A DNA stretch of 64,000 nt, from positions 8,079,563-8,143,562 of the forward strand of contig JAJEKV010000014.1 in the NCBI GenBank assembly GCA_021234155.1, written 5' to 3'. The notes beneath the pieces were generated by a model. It was not told the origin of the DNA and did not search any database. It saw only the letters and a program-made list of their open reading frames with translations. Position numbers and translations under genes: made by a program. Each line of letters begins with the position of its first letter. Positions within the stretch are counted from its first letter, which is position 1. Origin of the DNA: Isoetes taiwanensis (lineage: Eukaryota; Streptophyta; Lycopodiopsida; Isoetales; Isoetaceae). Positions 32,639-45,400 of the stretch are shown piece after piece.

Positions 32639-33975
32639 GAAGATGAGATCTTTTTTTTGTTTTTTTTTTTGGAGGCAAGATATTTATATTTTATTGATAA
32701 AGAAATGGTACAAGACCTTATTACACGCCTCATAATAGACTAGATAGGAAGTATTCGAACCACACCCAAGAAGAGGGGTGGATAAGATGCACAAACTTAG
32801 CACTTGAGCAAAGGTAGTTCTACTTCTTCTATGTTATTCCTCATACTAACAGAGGCCCATCCATTTTTCCTCAAAGATGAGTACTCTGGCACAAACCTAC
32901 ACCTCTTCTAAACAATAACATATACTAAGGGAACAACCCCTGGATCTTTCCACTTGATTGGGACATCTCATTCATCCCTCAAAAGGGGTGTCAAATTGAG
33001 ATGCCAAGAAGAAACCCTTTCACACATAAAGTTTCTATCAAATCAAAGAAAGGACAGAGAGCACAATCCTTCCTGAAGCTGCAACCACTTGAAGATTGTC
33101 CCCTTGAAAATGCAAAGCGCTTGGGAAGGCCAGGAGAGCCAGCTTCATCTCGCACGTTAACTAAGCTCTGTAATCCACAACATAGCGGTACTATAAGAGG
33201 TGCTCCACCGTCCCACTATGAAGGACATCTCTCAAGTCTTCCCCAAAGGGGTGGTCGCCATCCCCATCCCCCACAACACACACACACATCCCAAACTCCA
33301 GTATAGGCCACAACTTCCAATGCTCCTTCCAGCTGCAAAACAAACATGGTCTCCTGCCCAAGGTCTACTTATTTGCTATCTTTCCCTATTTAATCTATAC
33401 AAACTGAACAAGTTAAATAGAAAATCATCTTCCCCTAAGATGGGATGGGCGGCAGACAGCACGGGTGCTCCAAGACTCAACCAAGCACAATAGGCAGACA
33501 AAGATCCACTTACACTGCGCCAAGAGCATATTAGTCTAAGATGTCAGATGGCTTGTAAAGAGAATTCTAGTAAGCAACACAGAAGCTCTGATACATTCTT
33601 GGATGATAGAACTGCTCAGAACTGAAAGATTCTACTTGAAAACTTCCACAAACCCTTGGCTGCCTAACAAAATCGAAGCTGAAGCAAAGACACCATACCT
33701 TTTCTTGTCAGAGATTCAGCCAGAAGTAGAGGAGCAGAACAAGCGGCTATACTCTGCTAACTCTCCTTTGTTGCGCAAATCCGGAATAAACAGGGAAGGC
33801 ATGGACGAAAATGCGCCAAATCAACCTTGCCATAGCAGCAGCAGCGGATTTTCCGCCACTCCTCCAGCTTCGATGTAGCCCACTTCGTGCTACAGGCATC
33901 AAGCAGCGGCCGCCGCCGCCGCCGCCCTAACCACAAGCCCTAAACATTCGGTTATGGCAGCGAAGATGAGATCTT
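32639..33975 (-). mobile_element. Retrocopy with poly(A) tail and 14-bp target duplications
   Basis: GAAGATGAGATCTT occurs at 32639-32652 and again at 33962-33975. Between them a minus-strand sequence ends in CAATAAAATATAAATATC, then GCCTCC and a poly(A) run (poly(T) at 32653-32671 on the plus strand). The 5' end carries a (CCG)n tract at about 33909-33927. This is the structure of an L1-type reverse-transcribed RNA inserted with target duplication. The copied RNA is not recognised. I found no long minus-strand reading frame, so it may be a retrocopied noncoding or heavily decayed transcript. Confidence 0.82.
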
Positions 33976-34059
33976 GCGCGTTTAATTGTTCAAATTTATC
34001 TACAACCACCTGGCATCATCCTTTTAATATATTGAAAAGATTTTGCTCAGTCTATTGAA

Positions 34060-34235
34060 CAGTGTAGGTTACATACGCGCACGGTATCTTTTCTGTACCT
34101 AACATACCGTACCCATACGTATTGTACACACGTTACCATATCATGCATTTTTTTTAGCACGTTAACGGACGCGTATATAAAGTCTAGAACACTTACCGTA
34201 CAGTACCGTACATTACGTACGTACGTATGTATAAG
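34060..34235 (+). repeat. GTAC/TACGT-rich block, left
   Basis: Dense short palindromic words (TACCGTAC, TACGTACGTACGTATG, CGTATTGTAC) fill this block. A similar block of partly inverted sequence lies at 35925-36085. Confidence 0.6.
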
Positions 34236-35924
34236 GTGCTAAATAATATTTTTGTTCCTTTTTTTACTTTTTTTTTTTTGGTGCTCTAGACCATGGTCGG
34301 CAGGTTTATGGAACGCCTATCTTTGATCTCTCTAACTTTGGTAAAACTATCTTAGATCCATCCGGTGGCTGCGGGATCACATCTCGGATTGAAGGGGCGA
34401 CCAATTTAGAATTCTAGAGCTCAAGACAGTTTTTTAATAACCAGTAGGAGCATTTTCATTGCCGTGGAGGAGCATTTAGGAGCAGAAATCCTCATTTTGA
34501 GTCCTTACCATTGCCATCTCTGTCATATTAATACTTTGTATGTTTTAGACAATCTATAGTTGTATTCATTTCCATTTTCATGTTCATACTTGACTAATCT
34601 TACCCATTTAGCCTCTTATGCAGGAGATCAATCAATGGAATGCACGAGTTTGTGCTCAGCTGATACAAGATTAAACTCAAATCCATAGGTATTGCTTTTT
34701 ATTTTTATTAGACGCTATTCCTTTCACCTGATCCATGATTACATAAATTTTGCAGCACTTAAAGGAGCACTTAAGGAGCTCAGTCTTTGCAGCACTTAAG
34801 GAGCGCAAATATTTGAAAATGGGCATAAGCAACAGTCATGGATAGATTGATGACAAAAACTTGGTAACAATCAACATTAATTTCTACTTCTAGGCTCTCA
34901 AGTAAAAAGGAGTGATCAAGTCTTTATGTAATTCAGGGAGCTAATATGTTTTGTGTATTTGAGCCTTCTAAAATCTGAATTTTGAAAGAACACACCTAAG
35001 AATATTTGTACGTCATTTACTAAGCTTTCCAATAAATGTTCATGCTTGAAAAACGAAGCTTTTTTTTCTGTGTTATCTCCAAATTTGCGCTTTGCTGTAA
35101 AATTAGACCAGCAAGTGTTGGCAGATTTGACATATCTACAATAGGAATTTGAAAAATGCATACCTTGTATTATTTTTAGAACATCTCTTGATCTTTTTAA
35201 CAAATACTCTTGCTTGAAAAATAGAGCTTCCATTTGAAAGTTATTCAAGAAGCAGACAAGAAAGAGCTTTCTAGGTTGCTGACCTTAAAGAGTGCAAATG
35301 TTTTAAAATGGGCATAGACATGATTACATGACCAGTTGTATGAATGGTCCATTGACGGCTGATACCTATGTAACATTGGTCTTTATGACAAATGTAATGC
35401 ATGCAATGACACATGCATTTGATAGATGCATGCAATCATAAGTTTATAACAGGCTTTGTAATAGGCTGATCCAGTGCTAGGAAGCAAGGTGGTCGGAAAA
35501 TCCGGCATATAAGTGAATTCAGGTATGCAAAAGTTTCACTTGTCATATAATTTTTTCTCTTCCATTTTATTTTAGTCATTTCTTTATTTCTTTTAGCAAA
35601 GAGGGCATTAAAAAGCAAATTTTTCTCTTCATTGCATAAAGAAATTCAGATGGAGAGGCATGGAGATGGGTTCAAGTTAAGTATGAAGAAAAGACCTTGA
35701 AGAGTAAGGTCTAAAATATAACATATCTGCTATGAAGGCTGAATTGTAGAATTGTTTATGAGCTCTTGCCATTATGCATGTAATAACAAATTACTGCTGG
35801 TCAATCATAATGACACGAAATGTTCAAATAATTATCTAGAAAACTAATTGAACTACTAAAACCAAAAAGAAAATAAAAAACTACCAAAATTATGTATATA
35901 ATAAAAAATATTGGACAAGTTAGA
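34236..35924. other. Segment between two TACGT-rich blocks
   Basis: A short minus-strand frame (34916-35248, 110 codons) consists of two related halves: FFKQEYLLKRS...FSNSYCRYVK and FFKHEHLLESL...FQNSDFRRLK. The DNA halves are about 165 bp apart, so this is a diverged tandem duplication. No function is recognised. The rest holds no gene. Confidence 0.4.
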
Positions 35925-36085
35925 AGTACGGTACGTATTTAACGTATGTTATAGGTACAGTACCTCTGTACTTTTAACGTACCTAGAAAAAATTTGTACG
36001 TTAAAATGGATGAAGTACTTTACGAGGTACAATACGTAAAGTACTTTACGTACGAGTACGGTACGTTACGTATGGTACAACGCTG
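35925..36085 (-). repeat. GTAC/TACGT-rich block, right
   Basis: The block contains GTACGGTACGT, AAGTACTTTACG (twice) and TACGGTACGTTACGTATGG. Read on the minus strand it shares CGTATTGTAC, ACGTTA and TACCGTAC words with the block at 34060. Confidence 0.6.
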
Positions 36086-36225
36086 CTGATGAATATAGAT
36101 TATACTCAATTTATATGATCATAGCACTTTGTATGAGCAAAATACAAAGCTTTTGTATCAAGCACATGGCTTATACTTAATGCTACTGTCCAATAGAAAG
36201 TTGGAAGAAAAAAAGAAAGCAAGGA

Positions 36226-36610
36226 GAATTGAATTGAATTGAATTGAATGTTTTTTATTCTCTGCGGAGACCAAATGGTCTATGGGACCTAGTACAAAAG
36301 TGCAGTAGGCATATTATTGCCCAAATTGAAAAACCCCCGCCTCGAAGGGTTTTTGAGGGAACAACTGTGACAGCAATAAGACTGCTGACAAGCTATACAA
36401 ATATACATGATGAAGTATATACACGTTAAGTGTTTGTCCGGGGCCATATCTGATCCCTCATATCCATTATCTCCTAGATGGATGATTCCAGTGATTGCAC
36501 TGAAGTCGTGCTCAGTATCATGTAAAGAAAAATACATTGAATTTTTCACATACAAACTGCATAGGAAGAAATTAGCTCGTGGTAAGAGGCATGTCAAGTC
36601 TCCAAATTGA
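36226..36610 (-). mobile_element. LINE 3' fragment with TTCAA repeats
   Basis: The plus strand starts with GAATTGAATTGAATTGAATG and continues GAGACCAAATGGTCTATGGG, which parallels the LINE 3' end at 21155-21420. The G/A-rich AAACCCCCGCCTCGAAGGG block also matches. It is a 5'-truncated, diverged copy. Confidence 0.75.
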
Positions 36611-37881
36611 ATACACATTTATGGGCGATTATAGCAGACTGGACAACACAAAAATATACATAAGCAAAATGGCAACATCTTTACATTATGTTCTGCTACT
36701 AGCCGTATCAGACAATAAGAAAGAGTTATAGATAGAGCAAGATAAACAAAAGCGTGACATGGTTGGGAATTTTTTAATTGGAATGTATTTGAAATTAATA
36801 ATATTGAGATTGCCAAGTATGCATTTGATATGATGAATGAGAATGAGAATGATTTTTTAATGATTTTTTTTGATGTAGTTTCTTGGATTACATTCAAGCA
36901 TTTTCAAACTCTTATTTACACATGAAGACACAAATGGAAACGGGATGTCTTTGCCTTTACCCACGTTAGTGATTTTCACTGGATCTGCAACCATTGGCAT
37001 TGGAGGCAGGGGAACAAATATGACAAAAATCTTTGGTTTATCATAAATATTATGGATACGACGCATTAATTAAAGAGGGACACATTCTAACAGATAGGCC
37101 TCGTGCAGTTAAAGTGAGACACCATTAAGAATTAGAAATTTTTTCTTTGAATCACTATTAGAGGTGAGAAAGTTCAAACAAGTTGAGGGTGAGAGCGGAT
37201 GGGCACAAGTTGAGGAGGGGAAGGGGGCAGGGGAGGGAATGGGGGAGGGAAGTTGGGGAAGGGGGAAAGATGGGGGACGTTGCATTGGAAAGTTGGGGAA
37301 TGGGGAAGTTGGGGGCAAGGGGGGAGGGAAGAAGTAGGGGGAAGCCAACAAATATGTAACGGGGGTGAATATAATATTATTAAAATAATATTAAAATATA
37401 ATTAATATTAATAAAATTAAATGTAGAAGAAATTAATTAGATATAATATAAATTAATGTGTAATGACTAAATTATAAAAATTTCTAGATTACCAAGTCGA
37501 TAATGAGATGAATGGCTATTACTATGCTTCTAAGCTCGTCTATCTTACTATTTTGAGTTCCTATCGGTACTGTGAGAGATCATCCATATGCCATATGTCT
37601 GGCAGCATTCGGCTACTACATCTCACCAACGCATCCCATCCAGTCGATAGTTCTTCACCACGGGTCGAGCTTCAAAATGCAAACTCAACTACGAATTAGC
37701 TTTTACCCTTAAACATTTGATCCTCTGTATTTCGTAGGCAATCTTCATTGCTTTGGCAGCGTTGAATCGGCAATGCAAATGGAACGACAGCCGTTAGAGG
37801 GAGCTTGTGGCCCGATCTACCGAAAAAAGCCTGGCCCAGCATTGTAGAAAAGCTTCACTAACATATCTGTTCAGCATATCC
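36611..37881. other. Intergenic stretch with a G-run block and AT-rich tail
   Basis: Bases 37185-37345 on the plus strand are a long G-rich tract (GAGGGGAAGGGGG, GGGGGAGGGAAG and similar), with many runs of three or more G and thus G-quadruplex potential. The opposite strand reads as a Pro-rich frame, which I take as low complexity. Bases 37370-37480 are almost pure A/T. Confidence 0.6.
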
Positions 37882-39472
37882 TGTGACGTCCCCTACTCAT
37901 ATACGGTGCACTCACCGTATACAAATAGGAGTTCATCCCCCATACCAGCTCCATACTGATACAGGGCCCTCCACGTATCACTGCAACCTTGATGAGTTCC
38001 AGTGGGAAGAATGAAGGGGTCATTTACCCTGTCTCCCTCAGGGCCTACCTAGCTGCGGAAGCGTAAACATACATGTCAGTATACAACATCACATCACATA
38101 ACCATCTCGAAGGATGGCTCGTCACATATCTGCATAGACAAAGATCAACACATCACATATGGGAATCCTACCCAAAGCTCAGACTCAAAGGGATGACTGA
38201 CGGCTTGGGTCTCCAGAGTTCATTGCAGACAGAATTCATGGCAATGGATTTGGCTGGCATGAGAACATGGCTTAGGGTAGTCCACTCCATCCGCCCCTCC
38301 TGTGCACACTTTGCAGATTGGATTGAAAAGTGCTGGGACCGGACCGCAGCCAGGTGCATAGCCGAAAGGGCTACTGCTGGGCTGCATCTCCCCAGTTCTG
38401 ATGAGGCAGGAAGAGAGTCGCCTCTCCTCCAGGGACTTCCATGCCCAACACAGGTGACTAGAGGGCCACTGCCCTTATTCGACTTGAACCCAATGGAGAG
38501 TGACGCATCACTCCACGGGTGTCGAGCCCATGCCTTGCCCACACGCAGTGGCAAGCCATTAGACCTAGTCCACAGGGATCCCCGGTAGGCTTTACACACC
38601 AGAGGGATCGTTCTGTGTTGGGACAAGTACCCCATTGTTCTGCCGGTCTAGCCCCTCGACCCACAACCCGGTGTCGCTCTTGTACACCGGCCGAATTTAT
38701 AGTGCACTAAAGAGGCTAGCTAGGAGCATCAACTACTAGGCTTTAAGGTCTCTACCCCCCTTCCCAATACAATGAGTCCACAGAGATGCATCATCACATA
38801 CATATCACAGAAGAACTAAAGAACAAGATTTAATCTAAATCACAGAGTTAGGTTCTTTAGTTATGGCTCGATATCTAGAGATCTAGATGGCTGCTATGGG
38901 CAAATCAATAGGCTAAACCTACTTATTCTATGTCTGGGAGGCGGTTTAGACTATTGATTTGGCAAAATACCTGATCCCTGGCTTGCTCCTCCTGCTCTAA
39001 ACGCATTCATGCTGCCGAACTACTTGAAGATGACGCTAGAAAGGGAAACTGATGGCCTAGTCTGCTCAGACAGACTTTGGGAGGCGAGATTGGCTCTTGG
39101 ATCAAGCAAAACAGAGCCCCAGAAGGCTGTGGACGAAAATGGAAAGTTAGGGTTTCCTATGCCTATATAGACTAAGGGTTAATGCTAGGGTTTCCCATTA
39201 TCCCTTTAAGCATGTGGGATAATTGGATGTGGCCCACTTGCCTTTATTAACTAGGCGGCATAAAGTGTACACATGGGTAAATGTGTACACATGGATAAAT
39301 GTGCACATGAGTAAATGTGCACATAAATAAATGTACACACCTTGCAAGTTCCCCCCTAGGGTGCTACCTGCTTGGCTACACGTCGGCATACACGTCAATC
39401 GGGATGGCGTGTACGCGTGACGAGGCAGTACAGTATACGTCTTAGGACCGTATACTGTGCTGGAACGTCACA
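37882..39472 (-). repeat. 3' LTR of the 13.5-kb element
   Basis: It starts TGTGACGTCCCC and ends GGAACGTCACA. A copy lies at 49804-51397. A short tandem repeat with GTGTACACATG(G)ATAAAT/GTAAATGTGCACAT sits near its end (39265-39340). Confidence 0.95.
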
Positions 39473-39486
39473 TTCTCCCTACCTTA
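39473..39486 (-). other. Polypurine tract of the 13.5-kb element
   Basis: On the minus strand AAGGTAGGGAGAA directly precedes the LTR start TGTGACGT. Confidence 0.85.
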
Positions 39487-42400
39487 AAATGATGTTGTCC
39501 GCAGCATCGAGGTTCTCCCCACCTTGGGATCTTCCTGTCCTGCAATCAACTTGATGCATACAATTATTATTACAAGGAGTTTGTCGCGGCGGCCAAGGCC
39601 GCCGCGTGCATTTGTTTTTTTTTTAGTTGTTTTGTTAGGCAGTATAAAGTTGTGGATTTTTGAAGAAGGTTGAATAGAAATGAAGTAACGAAGCATTTAT
39701 AAGGCAAGGAAAGTGAAGTAGATTATGATGAATCTAGGACGATTTTAAGCTAGCTATTTTGTTTAGCAAAGTGTTACATTCAGTTGACCAATCAACAGGG
39801 CTGATCGTTCGAATAGCAATCTTTTGTCTTTGCCTGTTCATGTAGGTGGTTTGAATGACCGCTACATGGAATATTCGAGGAGTCCATGTTGGTCTTTGGA
39901 TTTCACTAGGTCTCCAACCAAGTTAGTGCGCTCATTAGTTTGTACTTCCTCGACTGTCCCTTTCTCTGCTCTTCTTTCTATCATATTGCCACAGACTTGT
40001 TGTTGTGGGATTCTTGCACAATGTTTGTCTGATAAGAAATAACTTGATTAGCAAATTATAGAATCAAATGCAATAAATTTCTTTCGTGCAACTCAAAAAG
40101 AAAACACCATAGCTAGATCCACACGTGAAAGTTATGGGTTTGATATAATCTGTATTGGGGTGTTTGTTAGAGTTCTTTTTTTTTTGAACCATGTTTTAAA
40201 GGCCCGACTGCAGCATATGGGCCGGCAGAGTGTCTCTGTGTGTTGTCTCGTTTATCATAAATTTAGCTTTTTTTAATGGGAAGTTCCTCATATAATGATT
40301 TGCACCATGTGCAATTGTTCTATGGCAAAGCTCCATGGCAACATTCCATAGCATGAGCGAGGGGTTGCCCTCTTACGAGCAAGCCAAAAACATAACTTGT
40401 GAATCTAACCTATACTTGGGAATGCAATTTCTTAGATTTGGCGAATTAACGACATCTTTGTCATTTTAAAAACTACAAAAGCAATTTGGTTGTCTTATTC
40501 TATGGCCCACGGACAGTAGTATGTTTGCTATGTTTTTATTAAGGGTCACACATGCATATACAATACACTCTAAAATACAGCACACTAATACCCTATGTTA
40601 ACATCAAATCAAGTTACATTGTGACATCAACATATACAATGCATTCTTATTCATTTCCAGAGCTTGCATATGATTAATCAAATTCCAATATATTACTTTG
40701 AAATTTGAGGTCCAAATAAGTGTTCAATATATTCTTGTTATATGCCACTCTTTCTTTTCTTTATCTTTCATTTTCGTTTAAAAAATGCAGACATGTTGCA
40801 ACCTTTACCATGGTGTTGGTATTTTCTATAAGCTTTTATTATCTAGCCCCTGATCTAGGATCTTGTGCCTCTTTTTAAATACTGCAGGATGCGGGTAAAA
40901 ATCACGACTCTGGAGATTCGGCACAAAGCACTGGTGATCTCACTACTTTTGTAAGCCCTATCACATTGTAACAGACTATTATATGGTTTTGCAACCTGTG
41001 TTCTTGTGCACAAAGCAGTATTCTAGAAGTGCCATCGCGATGTGAAATAAGTATATGGGAGGTCTGTTGTACGAACTTTTCGATGACAATTCGGAAGTGA
41101 AGTCCCATATGTTGCGCTATATGCACCGGGAAATGTAGACTCAAGATTGAGTGGTCTGTTTTTTATGGGTAGAATTTTGGTAAGGCATAGCAGGAGTGCT
41201 ACAGGTTTTGACAGTCAATGGTTCTGGCAGTTAATTCTTCAGCGTGGATGATATATGGGAAGAGTCAAAATAGTAATTATCATCACCATTAAAACACCGG
41301 TTAGATATTCAGAAATGCAGATTTATTGCCCGCTCTTGACTACAGAATCTATTATGGCGATCTTGAACACACCGATCCAAACAATCCGATGATACATACG
41401 TGCCCAGTAATTCAGCTTGGGCAAACAAATAAATCATTACCTACCTGATTTATACGCAATAGAACACCCAGGTATCTGCTTGAATCTGCATCGCCACACA
41501 TCTGATGCTATCCCTGATGCTGGAGGCGCGAACCGTTAACAGTCAGCAGCACAGAAGCTCAAACAAAGACAAAAGCGGGACAAAAAATAGGCGCCCAATC
41601 CAGCCCTCCCCAAGTTTCAAATGCAGGCGTCGCTTAACTTAAACACCACTTCCATCGCCCCTATCCAGAAACTCGGTTTCCCAAACCTATAGCCGCCACA
41701 GGTCGCTATGATTAAACCGGGTGGCCGCTCCTCCCTTTTATAGCAAAACAAAGGCGTCTCCAGATCATTCTAGAAGCCCCAAATATTCCAGTTACCTTCC
41801 AGAAAATTCTGGACACTGCAGCCTCTAGAAACGGCGCCTCGTCCTTCTACAATCTTCTAGTAGCTCCCCCTCAGACGGACCATTAAAAAATTTAAGCTCA
41901 ACTTCTATTTATGGAACATTCCAGAAACTGCCCCATTATAATTATATGTTAGAGATAGTTACACAATTATTAGAATTACTCTAAGGTAATGTTTAAGACA
42001 TTACTGTACTATTTCATTATCCAATTAACTTATCACTTCATAACTTAATCAACGCAAGGTAATTACTAACCTTACTTAATACAACATTTAAGTTTATCAA
42101 ATCAATTTCATACAAAATTTACACTTCCAAGGTACTCTTCATCCCTTGCAACACATTATAACAAAATTTGTGTTGCAAGTCTTTGCACCTTGAAATCCTG
42201 CATTAATTTTACAATATCTATAATTACATACTTACTATCTTACACAAGATTTAAGCGATTAGTTTCAATGGTAGAAATCACAACTACCCTAGAACTATCT
42301 ATACAAGTGCTTGTGATGCGACTCCCCGCCGGTTCTTCGTTCTCATTGGCCTCCTGGATTCACACCACACTAGAATATTAATGTAAAGTTGGTTATAAGG

Positions 42401-45400
42401 GAACCACCCCATCTATCTACATGAACGCATGACTAATCTCCCGGCATAGGAAGAGGATGCTTCTTCCATCGTGGCCGTGGAGACAGCGCCCTATAATGCC
42501 TATATGCCACTCATGCCTATACCCTTAGTTGCCTGAGACGTGGAGGATAGGGTCCTTCCCGTATTTGGGCGTGAAGGATAGGGTCCTCCCCGTAGGCATT
42601 GACTAGAGGTGCTTTCCTATCAATGCATTCCTGAATGACCTCTTATCTCTCGAGGTCGTCTACTTCCGTGGGACGGAAGTAGACTTTTTAATCTACCTTC
42701 CAACTCATCCAAGTAGAACCGCGGTCATGTCTACAATGACATTACACCACGTCCTAGAGATCACCGTAGTGGTCCCATCATCGGTAAATACGCATGCAAC
42801 CCATACCTAGCATAGGCTGCATGCGTAGATTAACTTGAAACCTGCATGATTTCTGCTGGCTCCTTTAGTGCATGCGATTAACATAATTACCCTAAGGTAA
42901 TATTTATGAATTAACATTATCATAGTATCGGATACATTACTTCCGATAGTACACTTATATTTACTCTAAGCTTTACAATATTTAACGACTTTTAGATCGC
43001 GATTATTTAAACAATAACCCTGATTTAGACCTATTGTTACATAGACAAGGTTTTAATTATCATACACAAGAATTAGATGTGCTTCTTATTCTCTTCCTTG
43101 GGTCCTGCATTACCCTTGGAAGTATATCCCTAAGATGCACTTAAAGTATATCTGAATTCTATTTTCTATTTATATTTATAAGGACCCCGAGGTCATATAG
43201 CTATCCTTGGACCTTGCAAAGGATTAATTAACATGCTACCTCACATTATCGTTGTTATTTAACTTATTTCCCTATGATACATATACATACGGCAAATTCT
43301 ATGCAATTATTAGGATCTATATTTAACTTATCAATAAGACACATTAAAGCTTATAATACATGCGCACACCTTACCTAAGGCTAGAACGCATCCACCCATT
43401 GAGCCGGCATCGAGTAATTTGGAGATGACTTGGTCGTTGCATTGCTCCCATACTTTTGCTCCACTTCATTGGTGTAGTTAGCTACCACGTCAGTCTCGCA
43501 CGTTGAAGGCCTCCTGTTCATTCGCTTCGGCCATTGCCGGAGTGAACTCTATTCGGTCAATTCGATGGCCCTTCAATCCCTAAGATGCAAGTACGTTCAA
43601 TCATAAGATTGAGCCCCCCACTTTCTTCGAAAAGAAAATGGTCCTGCACCCCTTCAATGACGTTGTACACAACGTCATATCTATTCTCTCCCCTTAAGAG
43701 GTTATACGCTTCTTACTTAGCGCATTAATTTACTAGCCTTAGCTAGCATATATAACCATCTAAGATGGATGCACATATTATGTTATCATTTATTTCAATA
43801 TAGTTATGGGTTACCTACTTAGTTAGAACGATTCTAAACCACAAGGTTTTGTCATCATGACGATTCCTTTTGTCTCAAAAGACTATAATTCTTATTTTAG
43901 ATGTACCTTACATGTATTATTCTTTTATATTCTAGAGATTCCCCCTTTCTTAGTTATTTAAACTCTTGGAATATTCCTACCAATCGAATTGATGCCATCG
44001 TAACAAGTTGGCCGGACTTGTTAGATTACTTCTTTTCTTTCGATTGGATTATTCTTTGGAGGTACTAGATTTATACATGGTCAACAATTATCCTAGCAAT
44101 GAATCCTTCTTAGCGAGGAGATCAATCTCACCAAGTGGTTTCAATATGTTGGATGTTTGTTAACAATCATGTATAATTTTAGTTACTCCTATGCATTTCC
44201 TTCCCAATCCTTGATGCTTAGCTCAATATTGGGGCAATCCTTTCAGCGAGAATATCTGGAAATGCCTTCTAATCCCAATATGGATGTTACCGTCCATACA
44301 TTTAAGCTACTAGGTCCCATGGCCTTGGATCCTTGAGCTTGCTAGAAGCTCATCCACTCGTTGCCTGCTTGAAGTAGCAAGGTAACGTTCTTCCGAGTCG
44401 CTCGATACTTCAGTCTCCTTGACGGTGGCTCCTCTTTGATGTAGAGGTTGACTTTGTTCGTTAGAAGCCTCTCATTGCTGGTGGCTTTGATGGTGTAGTT
44501 GATCACTTGAAATCTTCCATGCCGCTTTTCAAAAGCCTGAAGGTGGCGCCGTTGAAAAAGATCTTTCATCTTGAACTCTTTGTCTTGGCAGCTAAAGGAC
44601 GACTCTGTATCCGATATTGTTTCTTCGACTCCATCGACATCTCATGCGTCGAGTCCTCTTGTCGTTATCGTGTTGCCCGAAGAGTGTTGAGGATGTTGAT
44701 TGCTTCACCCCTACAAATTGCGTGACATCTCTTCCTTTGATCTATTACGCTATGGGAGGGAAGGAATAACAAGGGAACTATACATGCAGAGCATATAGCT
44801 TACATAATTACAGTTACTACTAGAGCTATTAGGTCCCCCTTGCGCCTCCCTTCGAGTTGCACACCTACTCCTTGGTAATGTCATCGGTGTTCCTCCTGGT
44901 GCAATGGTGTTGACGATCTATATCCTCCTATTTGTACGTCAGCTCGTACTCCGGGGTAACTTGTTGATATACTTGGGCCCTCCGGTGTTTGTCGGCTATG
45001 GCACAACACACTTTGCATCACATTCTAACTAAAGGTGTGCTGGTCGTTGATGCTTCGACATTTCGGTCTGCTTCCTGATCCTGTTCTTGGGCGGTAATTG
45101 TTCCTCCTTCATGATACTTGAAGCTATTTGGAGGCGTCTCTTGAGGCTGTGCGTGATTCCTTTGGCTATACTCCTCTGGAGTTGTTCTCTTCTGCAGTTG
45201 TTCTTTGAATCGTCGATCCTTGGGTTCACCAAGTTGCATGCAAGTCTGCATGCAAGTCATCGGCTCGGCTCGTCTAGTTGCTTCTCCATCGAGCTTCCAA
45301 TCTTACTTGTTTGATCCCCTCGATCACATGGCTTGGACATTGTCACATTCCACAGTGCTATGCCGTCTTCTTGTCTTGAGGTACCTTCCGGTGGCTTTGA

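Noticed and set aside
33603-33878. Plus-strand 91-codon frame inside the retrocopy
   Set aside because: It runs antisense to the poly(A) direction of the retrocopy and has no recognisable motif.
37109-37351. Proline-rich frame on the minus strand
   Set aside because: It is the complement of a low-complexity G-rich tract and has no start context or conserved motif.
38073-38588. Open frame of 171 codons, with a similar frame at 49995-50327
   Set aside because: Both lie in the LTRs of the 13.5-kb element. The length differs because of a 4-bp indel and no domain is visible, so LTR sequence explains them.
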